From NCBI GenBank assembly GCA_963573305.1, contig OY754329.1, positions 67,887,084 to 67,951,083 of the forward strand: a stretch of 64,000 nt of DNA. Direction: 5' to 3'. Source of the stretch: Pyrrhosoma nymphula (taxonomy: Eukaryota > Arthropoda > Insecta > Odonata > Coenagrionidae). Within the stretch, counting starts at the first letter, position 1. Every line of letters starts with the position of its first letter. A model generated the notes under the pieces. The model did no database searches. It saw only the letters and a list, made by a program, of their open reading frames with translations, and was not told the origin of the DNA. Both the position numbers and the translations under genes were made by a program. Shown here piece by piece: positions 34,150 to 45,200 of this stretch.

Positions 34150-34640
34150 TGGAGGCTATACTCACACGCTTCAGTCGTTTTGCCTTTCGTCCGATCGCTC
34201 TGTGCAGAGGTAGGACCCTGTCTTCCCAGCTGTTGTGTTGAGAGTGAGCTCGCGAGCGAAGGAGAAAGAGGAAAAACCTGCCTTGACCTTGGCATTGTTT
34301 TGTCAAAGCACTGCTCAGCCTTCCCTAGCGGCGGTTCCCAAAACTGCAGTGATTTGGGCGATTACGTACCAGTGTGACGCAACTACTTGGAGGAGAGCCA
34401 CCAGAGAATCGGAGGTGGCCCTTGTTAGATGGGAATATTTTAAGTTGAATGTAGTTCCATGGTTGGCGTCGAACAGAGGTACCAGAGAGCAGAGGTATTA
34501 AGTAAAGGGGTCACCGTAAATATAGGTAGGAATGAGAGCTTTTTTCAAATTCAGAATGACTTAATATCCGAAAGAAATAGAAACCACGGCTCAGGTACAT
34601 AAAAAACAAGTGGCATTATTTATATAAAAGGGATTATATA
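34150..34640 (+). other. possible 5' leader of a CR1-like element
   Basis: Relatively G+C-rich, with frames of 65-88 codons on both strands but no recognised ORF1 motif. It lies directly upstream of the endonuclease relic in the same orientation and differs in composition from its surroundings, which fits a retrotransposon 5' region. There is no direct proof. Confidence 0.25.
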
Positions 34641-34684
34641 TACTCGATAGACAGGACTTGTAAGTCGTATCCCTGGGATTCCAT

Positions 34685-35400
34685 TCCCATTGTTGTTTTT
34701 AATTGCAGTAGCATAAAAAACAAAGTCGCTGATTTTCACCATATCTTTGGGAGCACGGACGCTGATGTAGTAATAGGAATAGAAAGTTGATTATCGAATG
34801 AAATTGTGGATACCGATATCTTCCCAAAATCATATGAAATATACAGAAAAGACCAAACAGCGAGAACAGGAGGAAGAGTGTTTATCGCAGTCAAAGATGA
34901 GTTCGTCAGCAAAGCCGAAATATTTCCAGATAATGATTTAGAAAGTGTGTGATATTCCATTAAATGCTCAACAAAAAGAATTTTTATTTGCTCATATTAT
35001 AGATGCAGACTTAAATTCAGTTCATGAGTTGGATAGACAGGTGAAAGGTGTCACAAGTCCAAATGACGAAAATAACATAATTATCGGTGGTGATTTCAAC
35101 GTTCCCTCGATTGACTGGAAGACATTAAGTTTCAAAAATGACGGAAAAGATAAGAAGTTGTGCGACAATCGACTCCACACATTTATATCTAATTCCTTAC
35201 ATCAATTAGTCAAAACACCGACCAGAGGAAACAACGTTCTAGATCTTTTGGCGATCAACATACGTGAAATCGTCCTTAACGTAGTAACAGTGCCAATCCA
35301 CATAAGCATATGCCGTTTTTAATCTCTTTTAAAAATTCGTCTTCTTTCTTTTTCCCTTTGTAATTTTAGTGAAGGCATCGAGAAACGATTAGTGAACTAA
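34685..35400 (+). pseudogene. CR1-like AP-endonuclease domain of ORF2
   Basis: In successive frames the N-terminal endonuclease of a non-LTR ORF2 is readable: NCSSIKNKVADFHHIF at about 34703, VVIGIES (stop for W) LSNEIVD, YEIYRKDQTARTGGRVFIAV, then after a frameshift at about 34945 IIIGGDFNVPSIDW and TRGNNVLDLLAIN. Another shift gives HMPFLISF at about 35305. GGDFN is the metal-binding core of the exonuclease-endonuclease-phosphatase fold that nicks target DNA. Two TGA stops replace expected tryptophans (34774 and near 34948). The RT half is absent: sequence beyond 35400 is unrelated. Keeping the 5' half while losing the 3' half is the reverse of normal 5' truncation. Confidence 0.8.
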
Positions 35401-36579
35401 CAGAGTTTAGCATTATCGCAATTTTAACTACTACGTCTAGTACGTCACCACTAAACTTTAGGAACCAATTTTTAACTTTCAAATTACACATAAGATCCCT
35501 CAAAACGATTACTTAAATCAGATATAAATTTAATTTAAATGAGATTTGAGAGCTAACGTGCATACAACCGAATATTCCATGGTTTTCATCGGAAATCAGC
35601 TATTCCCCCGCAACTTCACTGGTAATTCCCAAAGATTCACATACTTCATTTGAATTACACCAATAGCTAGTACAATTAACATGAAACTTTTGACCAAAAT
35701 GTAGCATCAGAGCAAAAGCTGGCAACAAATCTCTGATCAAACTATTTCCACGGATGATCACAAGGTTACCACCGCTCGTACAAGCGTCTTCTGGGCCTCA
35801 CAAAAATAAGGTACCACTCTTACCACTATGTTGAAGCTCGACAACAGAATTCTGTTTTAAACTCCCTTCAGTAGTGAGAAGCAACTCGTCCAAATTGTTC
35901 TCGTCCGGATTGCGGGCTGCTAGTGCTAGATGTACGAATGCAGCAGGAGGAGGAACAGGACTCGCAGAGTGGCATCCCAAGCATCTCAGTCACGCTCTTC
36001 ACTAACTCCTTCACAGAATCTTTGTCAGGAGAGTTTGTTCAATCCCACTCCTGATGATCTAGGGTGGTCTCGATGTGCCGTGTAAAATGAAGATAAGACT
36101 TTGCCATTTAGGGAAAATTATGTGTTTTATTTGACCGAGTTTCGTCTGGACTCTCTATGATGAAGGATCTACCAGTCCAAAAGCTCGCGCGTGGCAGTAA
36201 AGTCGTGAAAGTAAAGTTGTTTAGTATCTCTTTTTTGTGTGTCTGTAGGCTTCTTTCCTGCCAACATTTTGTGTTCATCGCCGACAGGGCTTTAAATTAT
36301 TCTGAGTTTTTAGGAAATAATGTCTCAAATTTACATGGAAGTATACATCAGCACAAAACTTAACATTGTCAATGTCAATGCCATTGTTTATTTTACGATA
36401 CAAAATTGTTTGCTCGTGTATACTGCTTTGCAAATTTGACACGGTCATTTCATGCACACTCAGAATAAGAGAAAGACCTGAGGAAGTAGATAAAATTGAC
36501 GAAAAGTAGGTCTGCTTGAGTTTTTTCTTAAATATTGGGAAATATCTTGTACAAATTAAAATTTCTTAATGAGATATAA
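35401..36579. other. no recognisable gene
   Basis: A+T-rich. CTCCTGATGATCTAGGG at about 36048 resembles the CTGATGA part of the hammerhead-like cores, but no GAAA follows at the right distance. Nothing supportable. Confidence 0.4.
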
Positions 36580-37308
36580 GTTACCGTAAAAACCCGAAAA
36601 CAGTTTTACCCAAATTATTTAGTTTCAGCTAGTTTTATCAGAGCCCCTTCTTTAATGCTAGTAGTAACTAGGCAATACTAGAATTCACTGATAAGTTTTA
36701 GGAAAAACTTGAATTTGCTGAAATTATTATATTTTCTACCGTTAATAGTTTTTACTAGTTGAAACAAGTTTTTCCGAAAGTGAGTCAGTTAAAAGCGGTT
36801 TTAAAAGTCAAGACCTGAACGGTGTATGCCCAGAACTATACTTTTTTGGAATGAGTTGCTTTCCCTCTCAGTCTCTTTCAACCTGTGACGCGTGTTAAAA
36901 GTGTAGACGCTTTTCTCCTTTTGGGCTCACTTCTTTCGATGATGTTCGGGTGCGCGACATGCTTTCAACATGACTAGTGAGCACCAAAGTGAACAGAAAA
37001 ACGGGAAAGTGCGCTAGGAAATGTTTTAAAGAAGATTCTTTGCTTGGAGAATGAAAAGGAGAGTCACTGCAGAGGGGGATATGATAAAACTAGTTCCACC
37101 CAGGTAATTGGGGTTATTAACTGATTTCGGGTCTCGGGACAAATGTTAGTTATCACTAGTTGTAACTAGAAAACATTTAGTGAAAACTAGAATTATCTGA
37201 CGAAAATTGTGAATTTTAGAATCACCTACTTACTACGAGTATTATCGAAGGGGCACTGATAAAACTAGCTAAGTCGGGTATTAACTGTTTTCAGGTTTTT
37301 ACGGTAAC
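36580..37308. mobile_element. 729-bp non-autonomous DNA transposon with long terminal inverted repeats
   Basis: The left end GTTACCGTAAAAACCCGAAA (from 36580) and the reverse complement of the right end (GTTACCGTAAAAACCTGAAA, ending 37308) pair over about 80 bases. Shared inner blocks include CTAGTTTTATCAG and GCCCCTTC. The interior holds repeated CTAG-containing words (ACTAGTT, AACTAG) and no open frame. No convincing flanking duplication was found: the flanks are GAGATATAA on the left and CTTTATGTA on the right. The superfamily is therefore open; absence of a transposase makes it non-autonomous. Confidence 0.75.
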
Positions 37309-37439
37309 CTTTATGTAACATGAACTGGCGTAAAGCAGTCCTTCACAATTAGACGTCCCAGACGGGCGCACACAACAATAGGTGGATAGATATCCCTCCG
37401 CTCGATAACATGTACGTGAAAATCCATCCTGCTTTAAAA

Positions 37440-38240
37440 AAAACTTTATCTAACCCGCGCGCCGCTCCATTCATTTTCGTTCGTATGAGCTGAGATTTTT
37501 CCAATGTATTCAAATCTGCGCTGACTACAACACCTTGAAAGATACGCTTCCGATATTAAAGGGGAGTAATTAATCGGTATGGATCATAATGGCGTGGTGA
37601 ATTGAAAAACATCCGGTGCGTTTAGTGCTTCAATCAACGTTAAATACAACTTGGCGAGTATTTCGTGACATCGTTGACATATTGCGAGGCGGCGTTGAAG
37701 CGATTAGGCCTTGACAAGACCTCGCGAAACCGAGAATGGTTTAACGTGCGTATTCATCCGATTCAGGAGGCTTTATACTGATCGATCAAAGAACCATCCC
37801 CGGGTTTTCGACGGAAGCGCTCGCGAAAGAGGAGAGAGTGAAAGGCTAGGCGTGTGGGGCTGGAAGGGGCGGGGTGGGGGGTGGGATGGTGACGCAACGT
37901 TCTCAGGCAAGCGTGAGCTAGGGCCGTTGTTTGCTTTGTTCCTCCACGAAATTTAGATTCCCTGCGCACCCTACCTTCATCTCCAATCTGTAAGTTCTCG
38001 GTTGTGGAGTGTATGAGCAGCCGGGGGACGCAGCCATGGAATTGACTGTATTATACCCTTTTTCCGAACTCGTGGCGGGTGGACGTCACACAGCGAGTAG
38101 CCAATGAAAGGATTTTCCTCTTCCACTTCAGTTTCTGGCTCACGGCGGCCGAACAACGTTGTCAGCTCTCGCGAATAAATGCAAGTTGGGAGGCGAGGAG
38201 TCACGTTGAGCACTGATTTTGAGCCTTTGAACCAGTAAAG
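37440..38240. other. CpG-rich island, possible promoter or non-coding exon
   Basis: Unusually G+C- and CpG-rich for this window, with stretches such as GCGAGGCGGCG, TCGCGAAACCG and GGGGCGGGGTGGGG. At about 38085-38105 GGACGTCAC (a CRE-like palindrome) and AGCCAATG (a CCAAT box) lie 15 bases apart. Overlapping frames of 68-81 codons lack domains. It could be a host promoter or first exon, or simply a G+C-rich repeat; no splice structure could be established. Confidence 0.25.
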
Positions 38241-38739
38241 TCTTATTTCCCCATCCTTCTCTTTGATCCGGGTATTAGAACGGCAGGGGCAAAGTTAAAA
38301 AAATCACCGACGCGAACACAAGGCAATACGCACGCAGTAAGTTTGGCAACACAGACACGTACATATGTGTTTTTACGTATATTATTATGTTTTTTCTTCA
38401 AGGAATGCCTGGGGAAAAATAAAAATATATATTCACGTAAACGCAAATACCGTTTACATGTCTCTTTTTCATCAAACAAAATCTTCTTTTCTCTTCTCAA
38501 AATCGTCTTTCACCCCTTTGTTCTTTCTCTAATTGCGTTTTTTATTACTTGATATGAGAAATAACTGACATAGCAGGGTATGATTGAAGGGAACCACAAC
38601 TCAGGTCAGCCTTTAGTTATTCTTAAAATTTATATGATGATGTTATGTTCTAAAATTGATGCGTATTATCATAACATGAGTAATCTACCGTTTAGAGGTA
38701 GGTTATGATGAAAGGCAGAGAAAATACAAGACGCTTACA

Positions 38740-39047
38740 CGTGCAGTGACCTACCTACCTCTAGTACTTCTTTCTTCATCTCAGCGTGTCCGACCTTTCT
38801 TCATCCTATCCATAAAACCTATTCTCTTGTTTCCCCTTCCCCACCTACCCAACATCCTTCCACCTATCATGACCTTCACCAAACCATCGCCCCTAATTAC
38901 CGCTTCCACCCACATACCCTGCCTTCCACTAATCTCATCTAAAGGTTTCCTCTCCTCACCAACTAGGTCAAGCACTTCCTTATTTGTCTTCCTTTCCGTC
39001 CACCGCACCTTCTCCATCCTCATCCACACCCACATCTCGAACGCCTT
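38740..39047 (-). pseudogene. non-LTR RT C-terminal fragment (RTE/L1/R1-like type)
   Basis: The minus-strand frame starts at the left edge of similarity near 39047 (KAFEMWVWMRMEKVRWTERK) and runs on as TNKEVLDLVGEER, then RQGMWVEAVIRGDGLV, GGRMLGRWGRGNKRIGFMD and KKGRT. The combination (M)W-x-W-R-R-(M/L)-x-x-(I/V)-x-W-T-x-x-x-(T/K)-N-x-E-V-L, then R-Q-x-x-W-x-G-H-x-x-R-(G/x)-(D/G), then GRM-x-G-(K/R)-R-x-R-G-(R) is the standard C-terminal region of many insect non-LTR ORF2 proteins, different from the LGW/SFFPRT type elsewhere in the window. The W-x-G-H motif is W-V-E-A here. The piece is 5'-truncated at 39047; a stop follows KKGRTR. Confidence 0.75.
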
Positions 39048-40671
39048 AATTATATCAATAAATTATCAACAAAATGTATATATACCGATATATTATTTTT
39101 ATTATATGTCTCTCGATATATTTTTCACAATTGCATTTAGAATATTTCGATGTCGTCTTTATCTGTCATCATGAAATGAAGGGATGCAAAACATGAAGCA
39201 TGGAAAATTCTTCTCAAATATGTAATATTTATTTATGATGACGGATTTAATTTATTGAGTTTGGCACGTAATATTTAAAAAATGATTTTATTAATTAATA
39301 TTGAATTTAAAAAAACAGTCCCCATGAAAAGGTCACGCATACGGTATCGGTGTTAATTAAAAATAATACCTATTTTTCGGTATATCTGCTTCAAAAATGT
39401 ACAGAATAATGAAGGGCACAGTGTTAAAATGTCTCAAATCCATTGTTTCCATTTTTAATCAACAATTGTGTAGGATGGTTAGAGTCGTACGTTTTCAGTG
39501 CAAGAGGAAACTTCAAGATAGAACACGAAAGTTGGAATATTTTCCTTTTCATGGCAGAAGTTCTTGAATAGCACTGGTTACAGATGATACATGCACGAGG
39601 TTTACACGGAGCTTGAATCGCATTTTTTTCAAAAGTCAATTCGATACACTTGGCCAACTTGCGCTAAGCCCTACATATAACGAAAAGGTACCGTATAAAT
39701 CGGCATATCGATATATACGCTCCCATCCCTAATATTTGACCCTTCTTTCTCTCAACTCAGCTGATGCCCTTCAGATCACCCGAATTGAATTTGCTTATCT
39801 CGTTTATCCATCCATCTTACCTTCCTCTTTCCCCTCGCATTATCCCATTTGGGATCATTATTCGCCCTTCTCCTCAAAACATCTTCCTCCCCTAAAGCTA
39901 CTCACGTCCTTCTTCCTTCTCTGCTTCCTTTACTCCTTTGTCTCTTCCTTTTACAGTTACATCCTCTTACCTTCACAACACTCCCTCTCTAAGCTACAAC
40001 ATAGCATTTATCTCATTCTTATCCAACTTATTCGATGTAGCCGACATGCCATATTTTAGTCGTGTATTTATCTTGAATTGTTTTGTTGAACATTATGATA
40101 TGAAAATTTAAACAATATACATCAATCTTTATATGATGGGCAATTATGAAAAAACGTCTGGCAATATTACCAAATATTTAACAATAATAGAAGATAGAAT
40201 TAGCAAAATATATGGATTCCCACACATTAATGTAAAATTCAGCATTTACATATCGAATTTCCACCTATTTTCACAATATTTAGATTATCAACATAAAACT
40301 TTAAATTCTCTAGGGTTTGTCGGTAGGTCCCATTGTTGCAAAATAATTTTATTTGCTATTCAATATAAACAAAGCCTTTGCTGAAAAATCCATGTCGAGT
40401 CTTTACACATATTTTACAAAGGTTTTTTATATAAAGTGGTAACAAGAGTATTTAACAATAATTACAATTTTGTAAAGAATTTTTTCAACTTGTCATTTTC
40501 ATCAATTTCATAGAATATTCCATTTATGTCAAAGTCATGCATTTAATTCCACGTTTTTTTCATTTCTAACATTAAAGTAGTAGGTAATATTAATGCAGAA
40601 TATCATTATTAATTGCAAGCTTTTGACCCAAATTTTCATACACAACAAAATACTACAGCATAGCAGGAGGT
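39048..40671. other. no recognisable gene
   Basis: Very A+T-rich apart from a pyrimidine-rich stretch at 39730-40050 (a 107-codon L/S/F-rich frame that mirrors purine-rich minus-strand sequence). The minus strand starting at 40050 (ACRLHRISWIRMR) is faintly RT-like but stops intervene. Not called. Confidence 0.4.
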
Positions 40672-40779
40672 AAGAAGGTAAAAACTGCAGTTTTTATAAC
40701 GAGAAAACATGTAGCTGGAGGTTGTTTAACCTCCTGATACATGTTTTCCCGTTATGAAAACTACAGTTTTTACCTTCTT
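40672..40779. repeat. 108-bp palindrome
   Basis: Arms 40672-40723 and 40728-40779 are reverse complements at 47 of 52 positions around a 4-base loop (GTTT). The arms begin AAGAAGGTAAAAACTG. No hammerhead-like core, so this is a different palindrome family or a more decayed one. Confidence 0.75.
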
Positions 40780-42204
40780 CCATCGATAATGCTCTCGTCA
40801 ACGAACAGACAGTCTGATGTTATATACATAATCCAAACCTTGAGTTAACATCAAGTTAACGAAACGGGTGGGTAATCTTGTGCTAACGTTTACGAGACAA
40901 CATAACCGGGCAAAAAAATTATTAATCTTTTCTTATATTACTCACTGGCTAAAAAGGTTTTCACAACCATAATATTTCAATGGTAACCGAACTGATCGCT
41001 TAAATTTTGTCTGCTGCCCTCTAACCCCTGAAAATGCCAAATATTACAATAAACGGCCTGAGAGTCTAAGTAATACAAGTGGCATACACACGTAAAACGA
41101 TATAAGCGCATATGTTCTAAGTTGGAACCGTCGGGTGCCGTCAGTTAGCTACAGGAAAAGGAATAAAAGTGCTCGAAAGTATGGTGCTGCGATCAAGCCG
41201 CCGAACACTTAAGCTAATTTGCTATTAATCATTTCTTACCCGTGTAAAGTATACAGGTGTCACTGGATGACGTTTGTCACTTGTATTACTTTGACTCTCA
41301 GGCCCTCAATTGATAGTTGACAAACGGAAGCTCCACAATAAACAGACACTTCGTTATCACATACCTCAGGAGAATGTTGAATGTTGGTGAGAAACAATGA
41401 ATTACTTTTTCATTGGTCGTAATACATGATTATGACCTTTAGATCGTTTATTGTCCTTCAGCGCCAAACTTATTTTTTTAACTGATTCAGTAATTTGAGC
41501 CAAGTCATTTCCGACTGATAGCACTGTAATAGCTTTTTCATCATTATACCCAGAGTTGTGGTTCATTCCCCAGATTTAACCGTCAACTTTCACATGAAAG
41601 CAATTTTCCCTGGTTTAACTTCACACACGAGCTTACCAAGCGTGCTGAATAAAGTTCACGCACAAGAGGGGATATTTGAGGACAAACATGAACACATATT
41701 AACTTGCCTGTGGTTTTTATTCGAATATTCGATTTGCGTTAGGATCATTGTCATTGATCATAGTCAAGATTTTGCTCTCCAATGCAAGTGAATCGGAAAT
41801 TTAAAATGTCCCGGAGACTTTTGGCGTGCGAAATATTGCTGATGTTGCCCCAATTTTCTGAGCACTATTCTCCATTATTTTAATCTATTTTGTGTCCCCA
41901 CATCTAGGCTAACCATACGTCCCGATCCCCTACCCGGTTGGCAAATTTGTCCCGGTCGACCCTGAAATGTCCCGCACCGTCTTCGTTTTGGCCCGCTGTC
42001 CATCCGCCGATGGCAATGACAAAGGCGTGCATCAGGCATATAAATTTCAGTCCTTTCTCGAACTGCAGATAAGGGATTCCGTTTCCCCTTAAAAAAATGT
42101 TCGAAACTAGAGATACAAAACAATGTTTTGGTTATATTCTCCGACCTTACTTTTGAAAATATTTCAAATCGCGTGTTAAAAAAAAATGTTGTGACTAAAA
42201 AAAA
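40780..42204. other. no recognisable gene; possible hAT-type end
   Basis: Mostly A+T-rich. At 41907-41980 TAGGCTAACCATACGTCCCG is followed by repeated GTCCCGG-type words (TTGTCCCGGTCG, AATGTCCCGC), an arrangement I associate with one kind of hAT terminal region. No opposite end or duplication was found, so this is a suggestion only. The 82-codon minus frame there follows the repeated words. Confidence 0.25.
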
Positions 42205-42290
42205 GAGCCCAGAAAAATTACCAGTGGGAGACTCGAACCTGCACCCCTAATGATATTAGCCGAGAATAATAACCACTGGTCTACGACAGC
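42205..42290 (-). repeat. tRNA-like SINE head or tRNA pseudogene
   Basis: On the minus strand CGTAGACCAGTGGTTATTAT, then CTCGGCTAATATCATTAGGGG and a perfect B box GGTTCGAGTCTCC, with CCAGTG and CACTGG placed to pair at the ends. The A box (AGACCAGTGGTTA) is one base off consensus. There is no usable anticodon arm of normal length, and the gap between boxes is typical of SINE heads. Confidence 0.5.
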
Positions 42291-42660
42291 TTAATTTAAA
42301 TGATGAGGAAACATTGTATTATATATAACCTACTTATGCCGTAGCCGCTTGGCATGGCATTAAATTCTTACCTCGAAATTGAGCTATTTTTGGCTCATAT
42401 TTCATATTGTTCCCGAGGGTCTTATTTATACGAAAAAACTATCATTGTTTGCATGTAGAAAGACAGACTTCGTATTTTGGGAGGACACTGGCACAGAAAT
42501 CGAAAATTATGATAGTATAATTAGAACATGTTTCAATGTCCTCTTCTCCTGGGAAGTTTGTGAGAGAAATTTGTAAATTAAGTTCCCATTATACGAACAA
42601 TTGAAGTTAGATAAATATCAAGTACGGTACCGGGTAGGAGGATTCCGCGGAGTGGCATGC

Positions 42661-42814
42661 ATGAGTTGAGTCTTCCGGGTTCTCTTCCGCGTTGGTTCAT
42701 CTGTGATGACGACGACATGTTTCGCAGGCTTAACATTCCGTATGTAACGCCAGCGAAACATGTCGTCATCGCAGAAGAACCAACGCGGAAGAGAACCCGG
42801 AAGACTCAACTCAT
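42661..42814. mobile_element. 154-bp palindrome
   Basis: The outer 38 bases of each arm (from ATGAGTTGAGTCTTCCGGGT) are perfectly complementary. Further in, the left arm has an extra GAC within GATGACGACGACATG, and a few bases differ. Arms are about 42661-42737 and 42742-42814. GCGAAACATGTCGTC lies near the axis, reminiscent of the GAAAC part of the hammerhead-like cores, but CUGANGA is not intact (CTGTGATGA). Two nearly identical short frames on opposite strands here are simply the mirror arms. Confidence 0.75.
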
Positions 42815-43489
42815 TCAATTACGGTATCCTTGGAATGATTAAATCATCAATGTTCGCCAAAATACCCTATCAAAAGTTATAATGAAAATACTAAGTGAGG
42901 AATTTTCCTTGTTTCCCTTTCGCCACTAGAAATGATTTATCGTTAACCTCGACTATAATATTTCTCGCACAGCCTACAAACGCATTTCTCAATTTAAAGC
43001 AAACTGGAACTAATATGTTGAGGAGTGTATTTGTAACAGTAAACTATTACATTTTCATAAAATAAAATAGCATAACATACGAGGTCCTTCCGTACGGAAC
43101 TCTGTGTCGGCCATACGATGCTGCCGCTGACATGAAAACGGGGTATTTGTGTGACGCACAACGAAACGACGCAACGACGCCAAATGACCAAATAAAAACG
43201 TAGCTTTATACTTTGACAAGGCTTACTTATTGACCATTGACGACTCCATCAATGTCCGGCCATTATAATAGATTCTATTAAAATAAAAATCATGAACCTC
43301 CGCGAACCCCACCGTCCGTCTTCGTTACCGTATGTCGCCGTCTATCGTAATTCCGCCCTTACCCTAATCTAAACGAACGGTACCAATGGGATTACGGTTT
43401 AATATCCCAATTGACGGACCTTTAAAATTATCTCAACATTACACTCGCTCAAGCAAAGAAAGGACTGAGATTTCCACTTTAAAATCTCG
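42815..43489. other. no recognisable gene
   Basis: A+T-rich to mixed sequence with a CpG-rich patch at 43290-43385. No motif. Confidence 0.4.
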
Positions 43490-43556
43490 GCCACTGCCAG
43501 TATTCAAACCCAGGCTCTCGGGATGGAAAGTAATTACTCTAGGCACCTCAATGGAG
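43490..43556 (-). repeat. tRNA-like SINE fragment, family 2
   Basis: On the minus strand GAGGTGCCTAGAGTAATTAC, CATCCCGAGAGCCTGG and a B box GGTTTGAATAC. This aligns block for block with 61765-61830 (TCTAGAG, CATCCCGAGGGCCCGG, GGTTTGAATCCC). Confidence 0.55.
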
Positions 43557-44104
43557 CTACATTATCATGCAAATGTTTTTGCGTCATTTTGCCGCTGCGT
43601 CGTGCGTCACGAATATACTCTGTTTTCTTGGATGTAACAGTAACGGATAAAAACAGAAGACGGAGGAAAACATTGACTTGATTACTCTTCCTAAATATTC
43701 TTCTCAATTGTGAAGATTATGAAGAAAAATTGATGTTCATGAGGAGTATTGACGATGGGGAGCACCGCATACGCTCATTTTGTGTCAACAATTTTAAAAT
43801 GACCCAAATGTTCTCGAGAAATAATCACGAGAATCAACAAATGACGCAGAAAGCGTCGCTCATCACTCCCTCCCGCAGCTCCAACGACCCAAGTTGCGTC
43901 AAAAGTTAAGGGATGGGCAACTCCCACGGCCACGCAGCCTGCGTTGAAGGCCTCGCTTATGATTGGCGAAAATCCCTGCATGACAACGTAGCTTAATCCG
44001 ATCTCTGGTTGTGTAAAGAAAATAGGCGATAACTGAACGAGGAAGGAATAAGCTGTGTACAGCCGATGATAATTATGACGGATAAATTCATAAGACGAAA
44101 CAAT
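43557..44104. other. no recognisable gene
   Basis: Holds a 126-codon minus-strand frame (43775-44155) with hydrophobic stretches (FSPIISEAFNAGCVAVGVAH) but no family I recognise. It overlaps the tRNA-like segment that follows. I lean to chance. Confidence 0.3.
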
Positions 44105-44195
44105 TGAAGGGATCAGGTTGATATGGGTGGTTAGGGAACTGGATCTCCATCTCAAGGGTCAAAGTTTGAGACACAGCTGTGGGAGAGACTTTTCA
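44105..44195 (+). repeat. tRNA-like SINE head, family 3
   Basis: TATGGGTGGTTAGGGAACTGG (A-box region) is followed by CTCCATCTCAAGGGTC and a degenerate B box AGTTTGAGACAC, then CAGCTGTGGGAG. It probably leads the repetitive stretch up to about 44790. Confidence 0.45.
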
Positions 44196-44423
44196 AAGTA
44201 ACCCGATCGGTATTTTGGTACCTTTTAAGACCAAATGAGTACAGTTCTCAGACCGTTTCATGGTACGTTGATCTGGAGTTCCTTTGCCACCTTTTGTAAA
44301 GGGTAAGCTAATGCCGACACCAGGAAGAATCTGGTTTATGTGGTGGCTACCTATTCAGGGCTCGAATCCGGACAGTAGTGGAGATTTCTCATTGAAATAC
44401 CAATCACTATATTGAGTGTCTTA

Positions 44424-44461
44424 TGGAGTACAGTACAGTACAGTTCAAGTACAGTACTCCA
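44424..44461. repeat. small hairpin with a CAGTA repeat
   Basis: TGGAGTACAGTACAGTACAG and CTGTACTCC-type sequence pair around TTCAAG. The GTACA unit is repeated three times. Minor feature. Confidence 0.6.
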
Positions 44462-44579
44462 TCAGCCGGATGAGATGTTAAACTGTGGTTCTCTTGGCAC
44501 CTTTCGTTAAGAGCAGGCTAATGCCAACTTATGGTTTCTCACACTTCCTCCTATCCTAAAATTATTTAATCTATTTATC

Positions 44580-45200
44580 CTTACCAACCCACCAACCTAT
44601 CATCTATGACACAAATGACTTCAGTTGTCTCCTATGACCTCCCCAAATAACCAACCTACTAGCTGCCGACGCCAGGATACCCTCCACTTTTCCCCAAGTC
44701 TCATAATAATCTTTCTGTTACAATCCTACCAACCTCTCTTCCAATGGCACTAATGGCCTCAGTGATCGATTACCTCCGCAAATAACGAACTAAAGAGAAA
44801 ACATGTAATGATAGAAACGTTCGGAACATTTTAATCACCTAGCGACTGTATAATGTTTTCCGATAATGAGGACCTCTTAAAACTTAATTCGCATATCGGG
44901 GAGATATATCTGGGATAATAAATTGGTTTACCACCCCATTCCCTCATCTCTTCCCCATTATCCCCTCAGCTGCTCCTACCACGCTCCTTTAAAACCGACG
45001 TTGGCGTTCAAATATGAAATATTTAGGAATGCATGTATGGATGGCTATTTAAGGAATATGGATGGGTTCGGTATCGGTCTCGCATATATGAATTCGTTGT
45101 ATTGAACGTAAAAATGGCTCCTCAAATAATCCTTCTCTAACCATTGTACCAACCTCGTCTTAGTGACATAAGTAGTCGCCTCCACAAACAATCAACACCA
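44580..45200 (+). repeat. three diverged copies of a 70-bp motif
   Basis: Copies begin at about 44590, 44728 and 45145. Each has ACCAACCT(C/A)TC, then a G-(A/G)-CA-x-(A)-AATG or AGTG block, a CTTCAG or CCTCAG type word, and CCTCC(C/G/A)CAAA-(T/C)AA. Together with the tRNA-like head at 44105 this looks like a nested SINE cluster. Copy limits are approximate. Confidence 0.45.
44850..44985 (+). repeat. direct repeat R2, copy A
   Basis: Matches 46035-46170: GATAATGAGGAC, TTAAAACTTAATTCGCATA, GGGGAGATATATC, AATAAATTGG and CATCTCTTCCCCATTA all recur there with substitutions. Same orientation, 1.2 kb apart. Confidence 0.6.

Noticed and set aside
36045..36080. CTGATGATCTAGGGTGGTCTCGATG as a further hammerhead-like core
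   Set aside because: The GAAA block is absent and there is no mirrored partner or shared flank.
38746..39174. A 142-codon proline/leucine-rich plus-strand frame
   Set aside because: It is the complement of the minus-strand RT fragment, whose motifs are clear.
42205..42290. A working tRNA gene
   Set aside because: Both promoter boxes are visible but no complete cloverleaf with a normal anticodon arm can be drawn; a SINE head is likelier.
42618..42842. Two short frames on opposite strands with nearly the same protein (NELSLPGSLPRW and HELSLPGSLPRW)
   Set aside because: They are the two mirror arms of the 42661-42814 palindrome read in both directions, not duplicated genes.
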